Origin: an uncultured Chthonomonadales bacterium
GTDB lineage: Bacteria > Armatimonadota > Chthonomonadetes > Chthonomonadales > CAJBBX01
Length of the DNA: 64,000 nucleotides
Assembly (NCBI GenBank): GCA_938005745.1
Contig: CALLMM010000009.1
Coordinates: forward strand, 33,307 to 97,306
Direction of reading: 5' to 3'
Below are positions 27,812 through 36,058 of the stretch, one piece after another. Within the stretch, counting starts at the first letter, position 1. Every line of letters starts with the position of its first letter. The translations under genes were made by a program, and so were the position numbers. The notes below the pieces were generated by a model, which saw only the letters and a program-made list of their open reading frames with translations, was not told the DNA's origin and made no database searches.

Positions 27812-28930
27812 TTACTCAGATCCCTGCGGATCGCGCAGCCAGATGACGACCTCCTCCGGGGATATAGCCGCCGCCTCACACAGAGCGTGCAGACAGCGGA
27901 CAAAATCGGCCGCAGAACGATTCGCGTGGACATAGACGGTCTGACCGCCCTCCGCGACCTTATCAAAGTGATTCATCGCCTCCCGCTCGTGCTTCGGCTC
28001 GGCATTCAGGAAGTAGTGATGACCTCCCATTCTGCCGCGGAAGGGCATCGGAGGCAGCCGGCGCATCCGCAGGAGCCACCGCACCAGCTCCATCGCAAGA
28101 ATGATCCACGCGGCAACCTGCGCCTCTGTCCCGTCTGGAAATCGCACGCGGGTCGGCTTGGAACCGGTCGCCCGTTCCGAATTTTGCCGCAGCCAGGCGA
28201 GGCTGACGCCGCCCTGTGCGAGCACGGGAGGGGCGTCCTGCGCGGGAGCGGGAGGCTGTTCTATCGGAGCCGGGGCGCAGCCCCACAGCTCCTGCAGGCA
28301 GAGAGCGATCTCCTCGCCCGTCACCCCGCTCAACCCCTCCTGCTTTCGCGCAAAGCTGCGGATCTGGCGGATCAGGTCGCTGTCGGGGCGGAGGAGCTGC
28401 GACAGAAGCAGCGCCTGCAGCGCGCTCTTTCGCTCCGCCCGCTCTCTCTGTCGCCGCAGGCTCTCCACATACGCCGCCAGTCTGCCCGAGCAGACTGAAT
28501 CCCGGCTGATCGCCTCAAAGAACGCCAGTATTCCCTCCCGATCCTCCAGACGCGCCTCCACGACCAGCTTGTCTGCCATCGGTCCCGGCACATGGTTGTC
28601 GTAGAGCCGCCAGGTATGCCCATTGGTCAGCGCTCCCCAGCGCGTCCCGTTCAGGCCGGCGTGGTTGAGGCACTGCACGGCGTGCTTATGGTCGAGGCTC
28701 TCTCTCCAGGCTTTCGCCTCCAGATACCAGGTTCTGTCCGGCTCGTCCGGCAGCAGCGTGTAGTCGGGGTACTGATTGGCGTTATCGGAGACTCGCGAGA
28801 AGATCTCATGCCGCTTATATCCCGCCGCCCACAGGAGCGGCAGGATCACCCATTCGCAGGTGGTACTCTCATTGGGGGGAACGTTTTCATAGAGCTCCTG
28901 AGCCTTCTCAATCTCCTCCGCAAGGGTCAT
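27812..28930 (-). CDS. HsdR-like nuclease-domain protein (orphan)
   Basis: 372 residues. The N-terminal third resembles the type I restriction HsdR nuclease domain: ESTTCEWVILPLLWAAGY, then PDYTLL ... TWYLEAKAW, i.e. a PD-(D/E)xK site with D and E-x-K, followed by HAVQCLNHAGLNGTRWGALTNGHTWRLYD. The middle is a charged helical stretch, and the C-terminal third (RVRFPDGTEAQVAAWIILAM ... GGQTVYVHANRSAADFV) looks like a separate domain of unknown role. No methylase, specificity subunit or helicase motor is adjacent, so it is an orphan nuclease, possibly a defence or DNA-processing protein. A strong GAGGAGG site precedes the ATG; the gene ends 12 bases before the cupin start. Confidence 0.75.
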   Translation of the reverse strand: MTLAEEIEKAQELYENVPPNESTTCEWVILPLLWAAGYKRHEIFSRVSDNANQYPDYTLLPDEPDRTWYLEAKAWRESLDHKHAVQCLNHAGLNGTRWGALTNGHTWRLYDNHVPGPMADKLVVEARLEDREGILAFFEAISRDSVCSGRLAAYVESLRRQRERAERKSALQALLLSQLLRPDSDLIRQIRSFARKQEGLSGVTGEEIALCLQELWGCAPAPIEQPPAPAQDAPPVLAQGGVSLAWLRQNSERATGSKPTRVRFPDGTEAQVAAWIILAMELVRWLLRMRRLPPMPFRGRMGGHHYFLNAEPKHEREAMNHFDKVAEGGQTVYVHANRSAADFVRCLHALCEAAAISPEEVVIWLRDPQGSE

Positions 28931-29033
28931 AGCGCCTCCTCATGCCCGCCGGACGCGGCAGCAGGCAGGTAAATGATCTCCCCGCTCTATTCGCGGGCAG
29001 GAACAGATTATCCTTTCTGACCCGAAAGGCGGA

Positions 29034-29181
29034 AGATTGCTTCGCTTCGCTCGCAATGACAGTATGGGGGCGGGTTGCGCATCTCCGGAATGCTCGAGCC
29101 TTCCGGATTGTCCTGGCGAGGGAGCGCAGCGACCCCTCCCTGTCATTGCGAGGGAGGCGCAAGCCGACCGAAGCAATCTCA
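29034..29181. repeat. Dispersed repeat copies 3a/3b in inverted arrangement
   Basis: A forward copy (29034-29063, GATTGCTTCGCTTCGCTCGC then AATGACAG) and an inverted copy (29141-29181, TGTCATTGCGAGGGAGGCGC and onward to GAAGCAATCTCA) about 80 bases apart, between the nuclease gene and the ligase gene. Small frames through it are artefacts. Confidence 0.85.
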
Positions 29182-29200
29182 CACCTGTCCCCCTGCCCCT

Positions 29201-30709
29201 CTACGCCTGTCGCGTGTAGCGGTGTTTGACGCCGACCGGGAAGTAGTCTGGATCGCCTGCCGGAAGCAGGCGCACCTGCGGGGCGCGGCGCTCTGCAGGA
29301 ACGTAGTGGGCGAACTCGCTGTTCAGGCGCGTCAGCTGGGTTTCGATCGCTTCCGCGACCGCCCGTTCCCGCTCCGCAGAGGCGGACTCTCCCGGCGCAA
29401 GCTCGACGGCGATGCAGAGGCGGCGGTTATGTTCCGCATCGTCCTGCGCCTGAATGACGAACTTGCCGGTCACCCACTCCCGGATGCCGGGCTGCTCCAG
29501 TCCGACCGTTACGTTCTCCGGATAGATGTTCGCGCCGTAGAAGGAGACGGTGAAGTGCGAACGTCCGAAGACGAACGCAAAGGGCAGCGGTCGCGCCTGA
29601 AGCCGTTCGGGGGTCAGGGAGGTCTCCGCCGAAAAGCCGTGCCGCTCCAGAGTCTCCAGCATCGCGGCGTAGGGGATCAGTCCGCCCTCATCGGAGATGT
29701 GGTAGCGGATCAGCGGAATGCCGTTGTCGCCGGTAAAGAGCAGCGTGCCCTCGATAGACTCGAAGTAGCGGCTGAACGGGTCGTACTGAACGAGGGTCGG
29801 CAGGCGCGATTCGCCGAACAGTTCGCGGGCGACCTGCGGGCGCTGCGCCAGAAAGTGGCGGATGGCGATGCTCAACGGCGTCTCATTGCCCAGCACGCCC
29901 GCATCCGCCGTGCCGTAGAGCGAGGCGAAGTCGTGGAGGAGGTCTTCCGAGCCGATTCGTTCGGCGATCAGTTCGCGCCACTCTTCGCTGAAGACCTCTC
30001 CCGCCATGACCAGCCGGATACGATAGCGCGGCCACTCCACGCCCTGCGCGCGTCCGGCGTCAATCACATCCTTGAGAAAGGGCGGATAGCCGAGCAGAAC
30101 CGTCTGATCGTAGAACGGAGCCAGCTGGCGAACAACGCGCAGGATCTCGGTGCGGTTATTTCCTGGCGTAATCACGGTGAGGGGGTAGCCCTTGGCGGCA
30201 AGGTGTCGGCAGCATCCCGCCGTATACATCCCGCCGACCCATGTCCCCATGGCAAAGCAGACCACCGCAAGCGTGCGCCTCTCGTCCGCCCGGAAACTGT
30301 CCCGGAAGACCTGCTCAAACCGCACGGCGATCTGCAGCTCGTCGGAGAGGAAGCGAAGCCAGAAGGTCGGTTCGCCCGTTGAACCGGAGGAGACGGCGAC
30401 CATATCGCACTGCTCGATCCTGCCCCCCCGACACAGATCGGAGAGAGCATACCGCCGCAGATAGTTCGCTCTGGAGATCAACGGCAGCGACGCAAACGCT
30501 TCGGGCGACCGGATCGTCTCCGGCTGCACTCCCTGCTCCTCCAGAAAACGACGATACGCCGGAACGGTCTGCGCGACCTCCTGAAAGAGCTGCAGGGCGT
30601 TCTCCGCCGGATCGCCGCCCAGCGAGCCGATCAGCTCCTCCAGCGGCGTAGAGTAGAATCTCTGCAGAGCCTCGACGGCGCGTTCGCGCTGCGCCTGGTT
30701 CAATCGCAT
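29201..30709 (-). CDS. PaaK-like adenylate-forming ligase
   Basis: 502 residues. It resembles phenylacetate-CoA ligase: SSGSTGEPTFWLRF is the ATP-binding P-loop of the ANL superfamily, LYGTADAG corresponds to the adenine-binding region, and LLFTGDNGIPLIRYHISDEGG to the Y-x-x-GD-type motif. The N-terminus contains the PaaK-like VPAYRRFLEEQGV. It activates a carboxylic acid as an acyl-adenylate and may transfer it to CoA; the acid is unknown. Good ribosome site (GGAGAG). It is a stand-alone gene divergent from hypF. Confidence 0.85.
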   Translation of the reverse strand: MRLNQAQRERAVEALQRFYSTPLEELIGSLGGDPAENALQLFQEVAQTVPAYRRFLEEQGVQPETIRSPEAFASLPLISRANYLRRYALSDLCRGGRIEQCDMVAVSSGSTGEPTFWLRFLSDELQIAVRFEQVFRDSFRADERRTLAVVCFAMGTWVGGMYTAGCCRHLAAKGYPLTVITPGNNRTEILRVVRQLAPFYDQTVLLGYPPFLKDVIDAGRAQGVEWPRYRIRLVMAGEVFSEEWRELIAERIGSEDLLHDFASLYGTADAGVLGNETPLSIAIRHFLAQRPQVARELFGESRLPTLVQYDPFSRYFESIEGTLLFTGDNGIPLIRYHISDEGGLIPYAAMLETLERHGFSAETSLTPERLQARPLPFAFVFGRSHFTVSFYGANIYPENVTVGLEQPGIREWVTGKFVIQAQDDAEHNRRLCIAVELAPGESASAERERAVAEAIETQLTRLNSEFAHYVPAERRAPQVRLLPAGDPDYFPVGVKHRYTRQA

Positions 30710-30735
30710 GGGTCTCTCCTCTCCGCCGCGCTCGC

Positions 30736-30764
30736 TTGTCTTTCTGCGGCGTTCATGGTACTAT
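30736..30764 (+). promoter_or_regulatory. Promoter of hypF
   Basis: TTGTCT (30736-30741), 17-base spacer and TACTAT (30759-30764). Its position argues against in-frame starts upstream of ATG 30814. Confidence 0.5.
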
Positions 30765-30813
30765 GCGCCATCCCATTTCGCGCAGAGGGCAAGCCCTCTC
30801 ATCGGGAAAAAGC

Positions 30814-33168
30814 ATGGAAACATCATACCGCACAACCAGAAGCGAAATCGCGCGCGTGCAGATCGAGGTGCGCGGCGTGGTGCAGGGGGTCGGCTTTCGC
30901 CCCTACGTCTATCAACTGGCGACCGCGCTCGGATTGACCGGCTGGGTCAGCAACAACCCGCAGGGCGTGCAGATCGAAGCGGAGGGCGAACGCGGCGCGG
31001 TGGAGGTGTTTCTGGCGCGGCTGGAGCCGGAGCGTCCGCCGCACGCCGTCATCCTGAGTCTGGAGCCGCGCTTTCTCGATCCGGTCGGCTACGAGGCGTT
31101 CGTGATCCGTCCCAGCGAGACCGGGGGCGACCGACGCGCCCTGATCCTGCCCGATCTGGCGACCTGCGCCGACTGCCTGCGCGAACTGTTTGATCCGCAG
31201 AACCGCCGCTTCCGCTATCCGTTTATCAACTGCACCCACTGCGGACCCCGTTTCAGCATCATTCAGGGACTGCCCTACGATCGGGCGAACACCACCATGC
31301 GCGGCTTCTCCCTGTGCGACGACTGCCGACGCGAGTATGAAGACCCCGCGGACCGCCGCTTTCACGCACAGCCCAACGCCTGTCCGGTCTGCGGTCCGCA
31401 TCTGGAGCTATGGGACCCGGACGGACTGCACATGGCGCAGGAGGAGGAGGCGCTGCGGATAGCGGCGGGGCTGCTGCGGGAGGGCGGCATCCTTGCGCTG
31501 AAGGGGCTGGGCGGATTTCATCTGATGGCGGATGCGCGCAACGAAGCGGCGGTGCGAACGCTGCGGGAGCGCAAGCGCCGCGAGGAGAAGCCCTTCGCCG
31601 TGATGATGCCGACGCTGGAGTCGCTGCAGCGGGAGTGCGAGGTGTCGGAACTGGAGGCGCGGCTGCTGCGTTCGCCGCAGGCTCCCATTGTACTGCTTTC
31701 GCGCCGCAGGGGGGGAGTTGTCGCCCCGTCGGTTGCGCCCGGAAACCCGAATCTCGGGGCGATGCTCCCCTACACGCCCCTGCACCACCTGCTGATGGCA
31801 GAACTCAACTTCCCGGTGATCGCCACCAGCGGCAACCTCTCGGATGAGCCGATCTGCACCGATGAGCGGGACGCGCTCACGCGGCTGCGCGGCATCGCCG
31901 ACGCCTTTCTGACGCACAACCGCCCCATCGCCCGGCATGTGGACGACTCGGTGGCGCGGGTGGTACTGGGACGCGAACTGATCCTGCGGCGGGCGCGCGG
32001 CTATGCGCCCCTGCCGATCGCCCTGCGCTCCGCGCCGCCTCCGACGCTGGCGGTCGGGGCGCACCTGAAGAATACGGTCGCGCTGTCGGTGGGCGAACAG
32101 GCGTTTGTCAGCCAGCATATCGGCGATCTGGAGACAGAGGAGACCTATCGGGCGTTCCAGCAGGTGATCGAAGACCTTGCGCGCCTCTTCGAGACGCCGC
32201 CGCAGAAGACGGTCTGCGATCTGCATCCCGACTACCTCTCGACCCGATACGCCGAACGCTCCGGGCTGCCGGTTACGCGGGTGCAGCATCACCGGGCGCA
32301 TGTGCTCGCCTGCATGGCGGAGAACGACCTGGAGGGCGCGGCGCTGGGCGTCTCCTGGGATGGAACCGGCTACGGCGACGACGGGACGATCTGGGGCGGG
32401 GAGTTCTTTGTCGGATCGGCGCATCCCTCCAAAGGCTCCGGCGGCGTCACACTCCGGCGGGCGGCGCATCTGCGGACGTTCCGGCTGCCCGGCGGCGATC
32501 AGGCGGTTCGAGAGCCGCGCCGCGCCGCGCTGGGACTGCTCTATGAGCTGTTTGGCGCGGCGGCGTTTCACCGGGAGGAGATCGCGGCGGTCGCCGCCTG
32601 CTCCTCCGCTGAACGCGCCATGATCGCACGGATGTTGACGCAGGGGATCAATGCGCCCGTAACCTCCAGCGTCGGGCGTCTCTTCGACGGCTTCGCGGCG
32701 ATGGCGGGCGTCCGGCAGACGGTGCGCTACGAGGGGCAGGCGGCGGTCGAGTGGGAGGCGCTCGCGGCAGGTGAGGAGACAACGGAAGCCTACCCGCTGC
32801 CCCTGACGGACGGCGCAGACGGTCTGCCGGAGCTCGACTGGGAGCCGATGCTGACTGCCTTTCTGGACGATCTGCGGGCGCAGACACCCCTGCCCCGTCT
32901 CTCCGCCCGCTTTCATAACGCGCTGATCGAGGGCATCGTGCAGGCGGCGTGCCGGATGGGAGAGGAGCGCGTCGTTCTGACCGGCGGCTGCTTCCTCAAC
33001 CGCCGGCTGCTGGAGGGCGCAGTCAACCGCTTACGGGCGGAGGGATTTCGCCCCTACTGGCATCAGCGCGTTCCGCCCGGCGACGGCGGTATCGCGCTGG
33101 GGCAGCTTGCCGCGCTTCGCGCATCATCCGGGACAACCTCTTCAGAAGATCGGAGCGACAGAGAATGA
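30814..33168 (+). CDS. hypF: Carbamoyltransferase HypF
   Basis: 784 residues from ATG 30814. HypF converts carbamoyl phosphate to the carbamoyl-AMP that HypE turns into the cyanide ligands of NiFe hydrogenases. Domains in order: acylphosphatase (about 10-95, VRGVVQGVGFRPYVYQLA), two C-x2-C-x18-C-x2-C zinc fingers (about 119-195, CADC...CTHC and CDDC...CPVC), YrdC-like (about 205-390, LALKGLGGFHLMADA, ATSGNLSDEP) and a Kae1-like domain (VQHHRAHVLACMAEN, VSWDGTGYGDDGTIWGGEF, LTGGCFLN). Length and domain set are complete. No hydrogenase or other hyp gene is in the window. It overlaps the VOC gene by four bases. Confidence 0.96.
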   Translation: METSYRTTRSEIARVQIEVRGVVQGVGFRPYVYQLATALGLTGWVSNNPQGVQIEAEGERGAVEVFLARLEPERPPHAVILSLEPRFLDPVGYEAFVIRPSETGGDRRALILPDLATCADCLRELFDPQNRRFRYPFINCTHCGPRFSIIQGLPYDRANTTMRGFSLCDDCRREYEDPADRRFHAQPNACPVCGPHLELWDPDGLHMAQEEEALRIAAGLLREGGILALKGLGGFHLMADARNEAAVRTLRERKRREEKPFAVMMPTLESLQRECEVSELEARLLRSPQAPIVLLSRRRGGVVAPSVAPGNPNLGAMLPYTPLHHLLMAELNFPVIATSGNLSDEPICTDERDALTRLRGIADAFLTHNRPIARHVDDSVARVVLGRELILRRARGYAPLPIALRSAPPPTLAVGAHLKNTVALSVGEQAFVSQHIGDLETEETYRAFQQVIEDLARLFETPPQKTVCDLHPDYLSTRYAERSGLPVTRVQHHRAHVLACMAENDLEGAALGVSWDGTGYGDDGTIWGGEFFVGSAHPSKGSGGVTLRRAAHLRTFRLPGGDQAVREPRRAALGLLYELFGAAAFHREEIAAVAACSSAERAMIARMLTQGINAPVTSSVGRLFDGFAAMAGVRQTVRYEGQAAVEWEALAAGEETTEAYPLPLTDGADGLPELDWEPMLTAFLDDLRAQTPLPRLSARFHNALIEGIVQAACRMGEERVVLTGGCFLNRRLLEGAVNRLRAEGFRPYWHQRVPPGDGGIALGQLAALRASSGTTSSEDRSDRE

Positions 33169-33560
33169 GACAGAAGATTGCCCATCTCGCCCTGCTGGTG
33201 CGGGACTACGACGAGGCGATCGCCTACTATACGGGCGTTCTCGGCTTCCAGCTGATCGAGGACACCCCGCTTGGAGCGGGGAAACGGTGGGTGCTGGTCT
33301 CCCCGCCGGGCGGCGACGGAGCCGCCCTGCTCCTCGCCCGGGCGACCACGCCCGCGCAGACGGAGCGGATCGGCAACCAGACGGGCGGTCGCGTCTTTCT
33401 GTTTCTGCACACGGACGACTTCCAGCGGGACTACCAGGCGTTGAGAGCGCGGGGCGTCTCGTTCGAAGGAGAGCCGAGGCAGGAGCCATATGGACAGGTC
33501 GTCGTGTTTGCAGACCTCTACGGTAATCGCTGGGACCTGGTGGAGCGCAACCCCCTCTGA
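33165..33560 (+). CDS. VOC/glyoxalase-family protein
   Basis: 131 residues from ATG 33165, overlapping the hypF stop (ATGA). A single vicinal-oxygen-chelate domain with two beta-alpha-beta-beta-beta units: IAHLALLVRDYDEAIAYYTGVLGF and then FLFLHTDDFQRDYQALRARGV, ending VVFADLYGNRWDLVE. Metal ligand candidates are His7 and the C-terminal Glu. Members act as glyoxalases, dioxygenases or resistance proteins; translational coupling to hypF is unexpected and its role there is unknown. Confidence 0.85.
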   Translation: MRQKIAHLALLVRDYDEAIAYYTGVLGFQLIEDTPLGAGKRWVLVSPPGGDGAALLLARATTPAQTERIGNQTGGRVFLFLHTDDFQRDYQALRARGVSFEGEPRQEPYGQVVVFADLYGNRWDLVERNPL

Positions 33561-33634
33561 GAACGATGCTTCTCTACGTCCTTCGCCATGCCGGTTGTGA
33601 TCGGCGGGATCGCGTTCAGCGTACCCTGCAGCAA

Positions 33635-33668
33635 ACCGCCCCCTTCGCTCTTCCGGGAAGGGGGCGGT
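33635..33668. terminator. Bidirectional terminator hairpin
   Basis: Perfect 12-bp stem ACCGCCCCCTTC / GAAGGGGGCGGT with a 10-nt loop, midway between the convergent VOC and SPFH genes. On the minus strand it is followed by TTTG. Confidence 0.7.
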
Positions 33669-33675
33669 CGGTCTG

Positions 33676-34716
33676 TTACGCTCCCATCTCTTTCAACCGA
33701 TCTTCCCACTTCTTCATCAGCCGGTTGTAGGTCTCCTCGCTGATCTCGCCTTTGGAGAAGCGCAGGTCGAGGGCGTCTATCGCCTCCTGGATCTGTTCGC
33801 GGGTCAGCGGTCCGCCGGAAGGCGCGGGAGCCGACGCCGGAGCGGGAGCGGGGGCGGCTTGCGGCTGCTGAAACGCCTGCTGAATGGCTCCCGCCAGCCC
33901 CGCGCCCAGACCGATCCCGGCTCCCAGTCCCAGACCGGCTCCGGCTCCGCCCTCTCCCGGAGCAGCTGCCGCGTCGCCGAGCGCGCGCGCCGCCTTGAAC
34001 TTCATATAGGCGTTCATGTCACCGATCGCGCCCATCGCCGCCCGCTCGTCAATTGCTTTCGCGGTCTCTTCGGTCGGGGTGATGGCGGTCACATAGAACG
34101 CCATCAGCCGCAGTCCGATGGCGTCGAAATCCTCCGCCAGATGCTCGGTCAGACCCATGCTAATCTCGTTATACCGGGAGGGCAGGTCGAAGAGCGACAG
34201 CTTCTGCTCGCCCAGGTAGTCGGTGAACTTCTGCACAATGATGCTGCGGAAGTAGTTCTCGACCTGCGTGGTGGTGAAGATGCCGCGCTGCCCGACGATC
34301 CGGGTAACGAAGGTTCCAGGGTTCTTGATCTGATAGCCGTAGGTTCCAAAGGCGCGCAGGCGCGCCATGCCCAGTTCAGAGTCGCGGAAGACGATCGGCT
34401 CCGGCGTCCCCCATTTCTGATCGAGGAACTGGCGCATGCTGACGAAGACGACCTCCGCCGGGAAGGGGGTCTTACCGCTGGTCGCCAGCCCGATCAGGGT
34501 GGCGAGAATCGGGATATTCGCGGTGCTGATGGTGTGGCGTCCCGGTCCCAGCACATCCAGCGCCTTGCCGTCGCGAAAGAAGACGGCGGTCTGGCTTTCG
34601 CGCACAATCACCTGCGATCCGTAGCGGAAGTCGCCCGGTCCGTACTCCGGCAGCCGCTTGACCAGTTCGCGCCCCGTCTCATCCGGAAACTCGATGACAT
34701 CAATAATGCGTGGCAT
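33676..34716 (-). CDS. SPFH-domain protein with C-terminal SHOCT-like segment
   Basis: 346 residues from ATG 34716, six bases behind GGAGGA. Residues 1-230 form an SPFH/band-7 domain of the YdjI/virion-core type (VIEFPDETGRELVKRLPE, YGSQVIVRESQTAVFFRDGK, ALDVLGPGRHTI, YRLxxx-free RLRAFGTYGYQIKNP, FTTTQVENYFRSIIVQKFTDYL). A Gly/Ala- and Pro/Ala-rich linker (about 250-305) leads to a C-terminal helical SHOCT-like motif (LDLRFSKGEISEETYNRLMKKW). YdjI of Bacillus acts with PspA-like and zinc-ribbon proteins in membrane stress. Here the gene stands next to a DUF4178/DUF350/polyamine operon. No membrane segment is present, so attachment would be peripheral. Confidence 0.88.
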   Translation of the reverse strand: MPRIIDVIEFPDETGRELVKRLPEYGPGDFRYGSQVIVRESQTAVFFRDGKALDVLGPGRHTISTANIPILATLIGLATSGKTPFPAEVVFVSMRQFLDQKWGTPEPIVFRDSELGMARLRAFGTYGYQIKNPGTFVTRIVGQRGIFTTTQVENYFRSIIVQKFTDYLGEQKLSLFDLPSRYNEISMGLTEHLAEDFDAIGLRLMAFYVTAITPTEETAKAIDERAAMGAIGDMNAYMKFKAARALGDAAAAPGEGGAGAGLGLGAGIGLGAGLAGAIQQAFQQPQAAPAPAPASAPAPSGGPLTREQIQEAIDALDLRFSKGEISEETYNRLMKKWEDRLKEMGA

Positions 34717-34761
34717 ATTCACTCCTCCGTGTGAGTGTCGTTCGATTGCAGGACATCACTG

Positions 34762-34767
34762 ATTATA
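34762..34767 (-). promoter_or_regulatory. -10 box for the SPFH gene
   Basis: TATAAT on the minus strand, about 45 bases before the start codon. The -35 region does not match well. Confidence 0.4.
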
Positions 34768-34854
34768 CATTACGTACCCCTCTTTGCCGCGTTTCATCTC
34801 TCAGAACTGCATACGATCTGGTATATTTCGCCATTTTTGCGTCGGGCGCCGGAT

Positions 34855-34900
34855 TGAGATTGCTTCGGTCGCTGTCGCTCCCTCGCAATGACGGGAGGGG
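34855..34900. repeat. Dispersed intergenic repeat, copy 4
   Basis: TGAGATTGCTTCGGTCGCTG then CGCTCCCTCGCAATGACGGG; same family as the copies at 8692, 20821, 29034 and 62255. Confidence 0.8.
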
Positions 34901-34965
34901 TCGCCTGCGCCTCCGGTACCTCAGGGCGGCGCGAACCTTCTCTTCCACTCCGGCAGCGCCCCTGC

Positions 34966-35271
34966 ATGGACGGTTCCCCGCTGCCCAAAGGCTTCAAGTG
35001 GAGCATCACCGGCAGCATCACCTCCCCCATGGGCTATCAGGCAGGATCTGCCATATCGTTCCAGACGCCGGTCAGCGGACCCGTCCACATCCCCTGTACC
35101 CTGACGGTTCTGCTGCAGTGGAAGGTCTACACCGTCAGCGCCGCCAACCCCAGCGGTCTGATGAGCCTGCGCGTGCAGATCCTCAACGCCTCCAACGCGA
35201 TCGTCGCCGAGGAGGACAGCGTGATGCAGCCGGACAGACGCTACGCCCCGCCCGGTCCGCCGCATCCGTAA
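34966..35271 (+). CDS. Small beta-rich protein of unknown function
   Basis: 101 residues from ATG 34966. The sequence is of good coding quality and rich in alternating strands (GFKWSITGSITSPMGYQAG, ISFQTPVSGPVHIPCTL, LTVLLQWKVYTVSA, LMSLRVQILNASNAIVAEED), as in an immunoglobulin-like sandwich, and ends in a Pro-rich tail. There is no signal peptide and no good ribosome site, so it may be a shortened remnant of a larger gene. A clear intrinsic terminator follows 25 bases after the stop, which supports transcription on this strand. No family recognised. It separates the SPFH gene from the DUF4178 operon. Confidence 0.45.
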   Translation: MDGSPLPKGFKWSITGSITSPMGYQAGSAISFQTPVSGPVHIPCTLTVLLQWKVYTVSAANPSGLMSLRVQILNASNAIVAEEDSVMQPDRRYAPPGPPHP

Positions 35272-35296
35272 AGAGCAGGCGCGTACCATTCCACAA

Positions 35297-35326
35297 CGGC
35301 AGGCTGCCTCCCGCCTGCCGTTTTCT
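35297..35326 (+). terminator. Intrinsic terminator
   Basis: Eight-base stem CGGCAGGC / GCCTGCCG with an 8-nt loop, followed by TTTTCTT. Confidence 0.75.
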
Positions 35327-35378
35327 TCTGTCCCCTGACAGAGAGAATGCGGGAAATATCCCGTTGACAGGGAGGATT

Positions 35379-35393
35379 CGCCGGTAACCGGCG
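35379..35393. promoter_or_regulatory. Inverted repeat upstream of the DUF4178 operon
   Basis: Perfect palindrome CGCCGGT-A-ACCGGCG, ten bases after a TTGACA (35364-35369) and just before TATACA (35401). The hexamers are 31 bases apart, too far for a normal sigma-70 promoter, so either an activator site or a chance arrangement. Confidence 0.35.
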
Positions 35394-35439
35394 CGCATGA
35401 TATACACGGAAGACACGGAGGATTCGGGAAGAGAGAACG

Positions 35440-36057
35440 ATGACACAGGCAGCCAGTTTGAACTGTCCCTCCTGCGGCGGACCGGTGGAGATGGCGAACC
35501 GTTTCGTGAAGGTGATTGTCTGCCCCTACTGCGGCAACACCCTTGCGGTGGAGGACAGACGCCTCGATCCGACCGGCAAGACCGCCGCGCTGGTCAACTA
35601 CCCCACGCGGTTCGCTGTCGGCAAGACGGGACGCCTGCGCGGACAGCCCTATCGCGTTCTGGGGCGCGTCCGCTATCAGCACGATGAGGGCTACTGGGAC
35701 GAATGGTATCTGGAGCTGGGCGACGGAAGCGTCGCATGGCTGGAGGAGGAGGAGGGAGAGTACACCCTCCTGCGCAGCCAGAAGCTCACCGCGCCGGTTC
35801 CCCCCTTCGATCAGGTGCGCGTCGGCACGACCATCCCCGTCAACGGACAGCCCTTCTTCGTCACGGAGCGCACCCGCGCCACCGTCGCGGGAGCCGAAGG
35901 GCAGCTTCTCTTCCGTATCCGTCCCAACCAGCCGGTGCAGTTTGTGGACGGCAACATCGGCGGGAAGATCGGGGCGATCGAGTACGGCGAGGACTCCATC
36001 GAGTACACGCAGGGCGAGACCATCGGGCGCAGTGAGATAACCGTGGACGGGGAGTGA
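35440..36057 (+). CDS. Zinc-ribbon DUF4178 protein (first copy)
   Basis: 205 residues. An N-terminal zinc ribbon, CPSC-x17-CPYC (residues 10-34), is followed by a duplicated DUF4178 barrel: FAVGKTGRLRGQPYRVLGRVRY ... WDEWYLELGDGSVAWLEEEEGEY, then VGTTIPVNGQPFFVTERTRATV. DUF4178 is a domain of unknown function that recurs beside DUF350 membrane proteins, SpeE/SpeD-like genes and phage-shock-type proteins. It is the first gene of a tightly packed operon; its stop is one base before the next start. No signal peptide; likely cytoplasmic. Confidence 0.9.
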   Translation: MTQAASLNCPSCGGPVEMANRFVKVIVCPYCGNTLAVEDRRLDPTGKTAALVNYPTRFAVGKTGRLRGQPYRVLGRVRYQHDEGYWDEWYLELGDGSVAWLEEEEGEYTLLRSQKLTAPVPPFDQVRVGTTIPVNGQPFFVTERTRATVAGAEGQLLFRIRPNQPVQFVDGNIGGKIGAIEYGEDSIEYTQGETIGRSEITVDGE

Positions 36058-36058
36058 G

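Noticed and set aside
28908..29229. Small frames between the nuclease and ligase genes
   Set aside because: Also translations of the dispersed repeat pair.
35364..35406. TTGACA and TATACA as a promoter of the DUF4178 operon
   Set aside because: The spacing of 31 bases is far outside the sigma-70 range; only the palindrome between them was listed.
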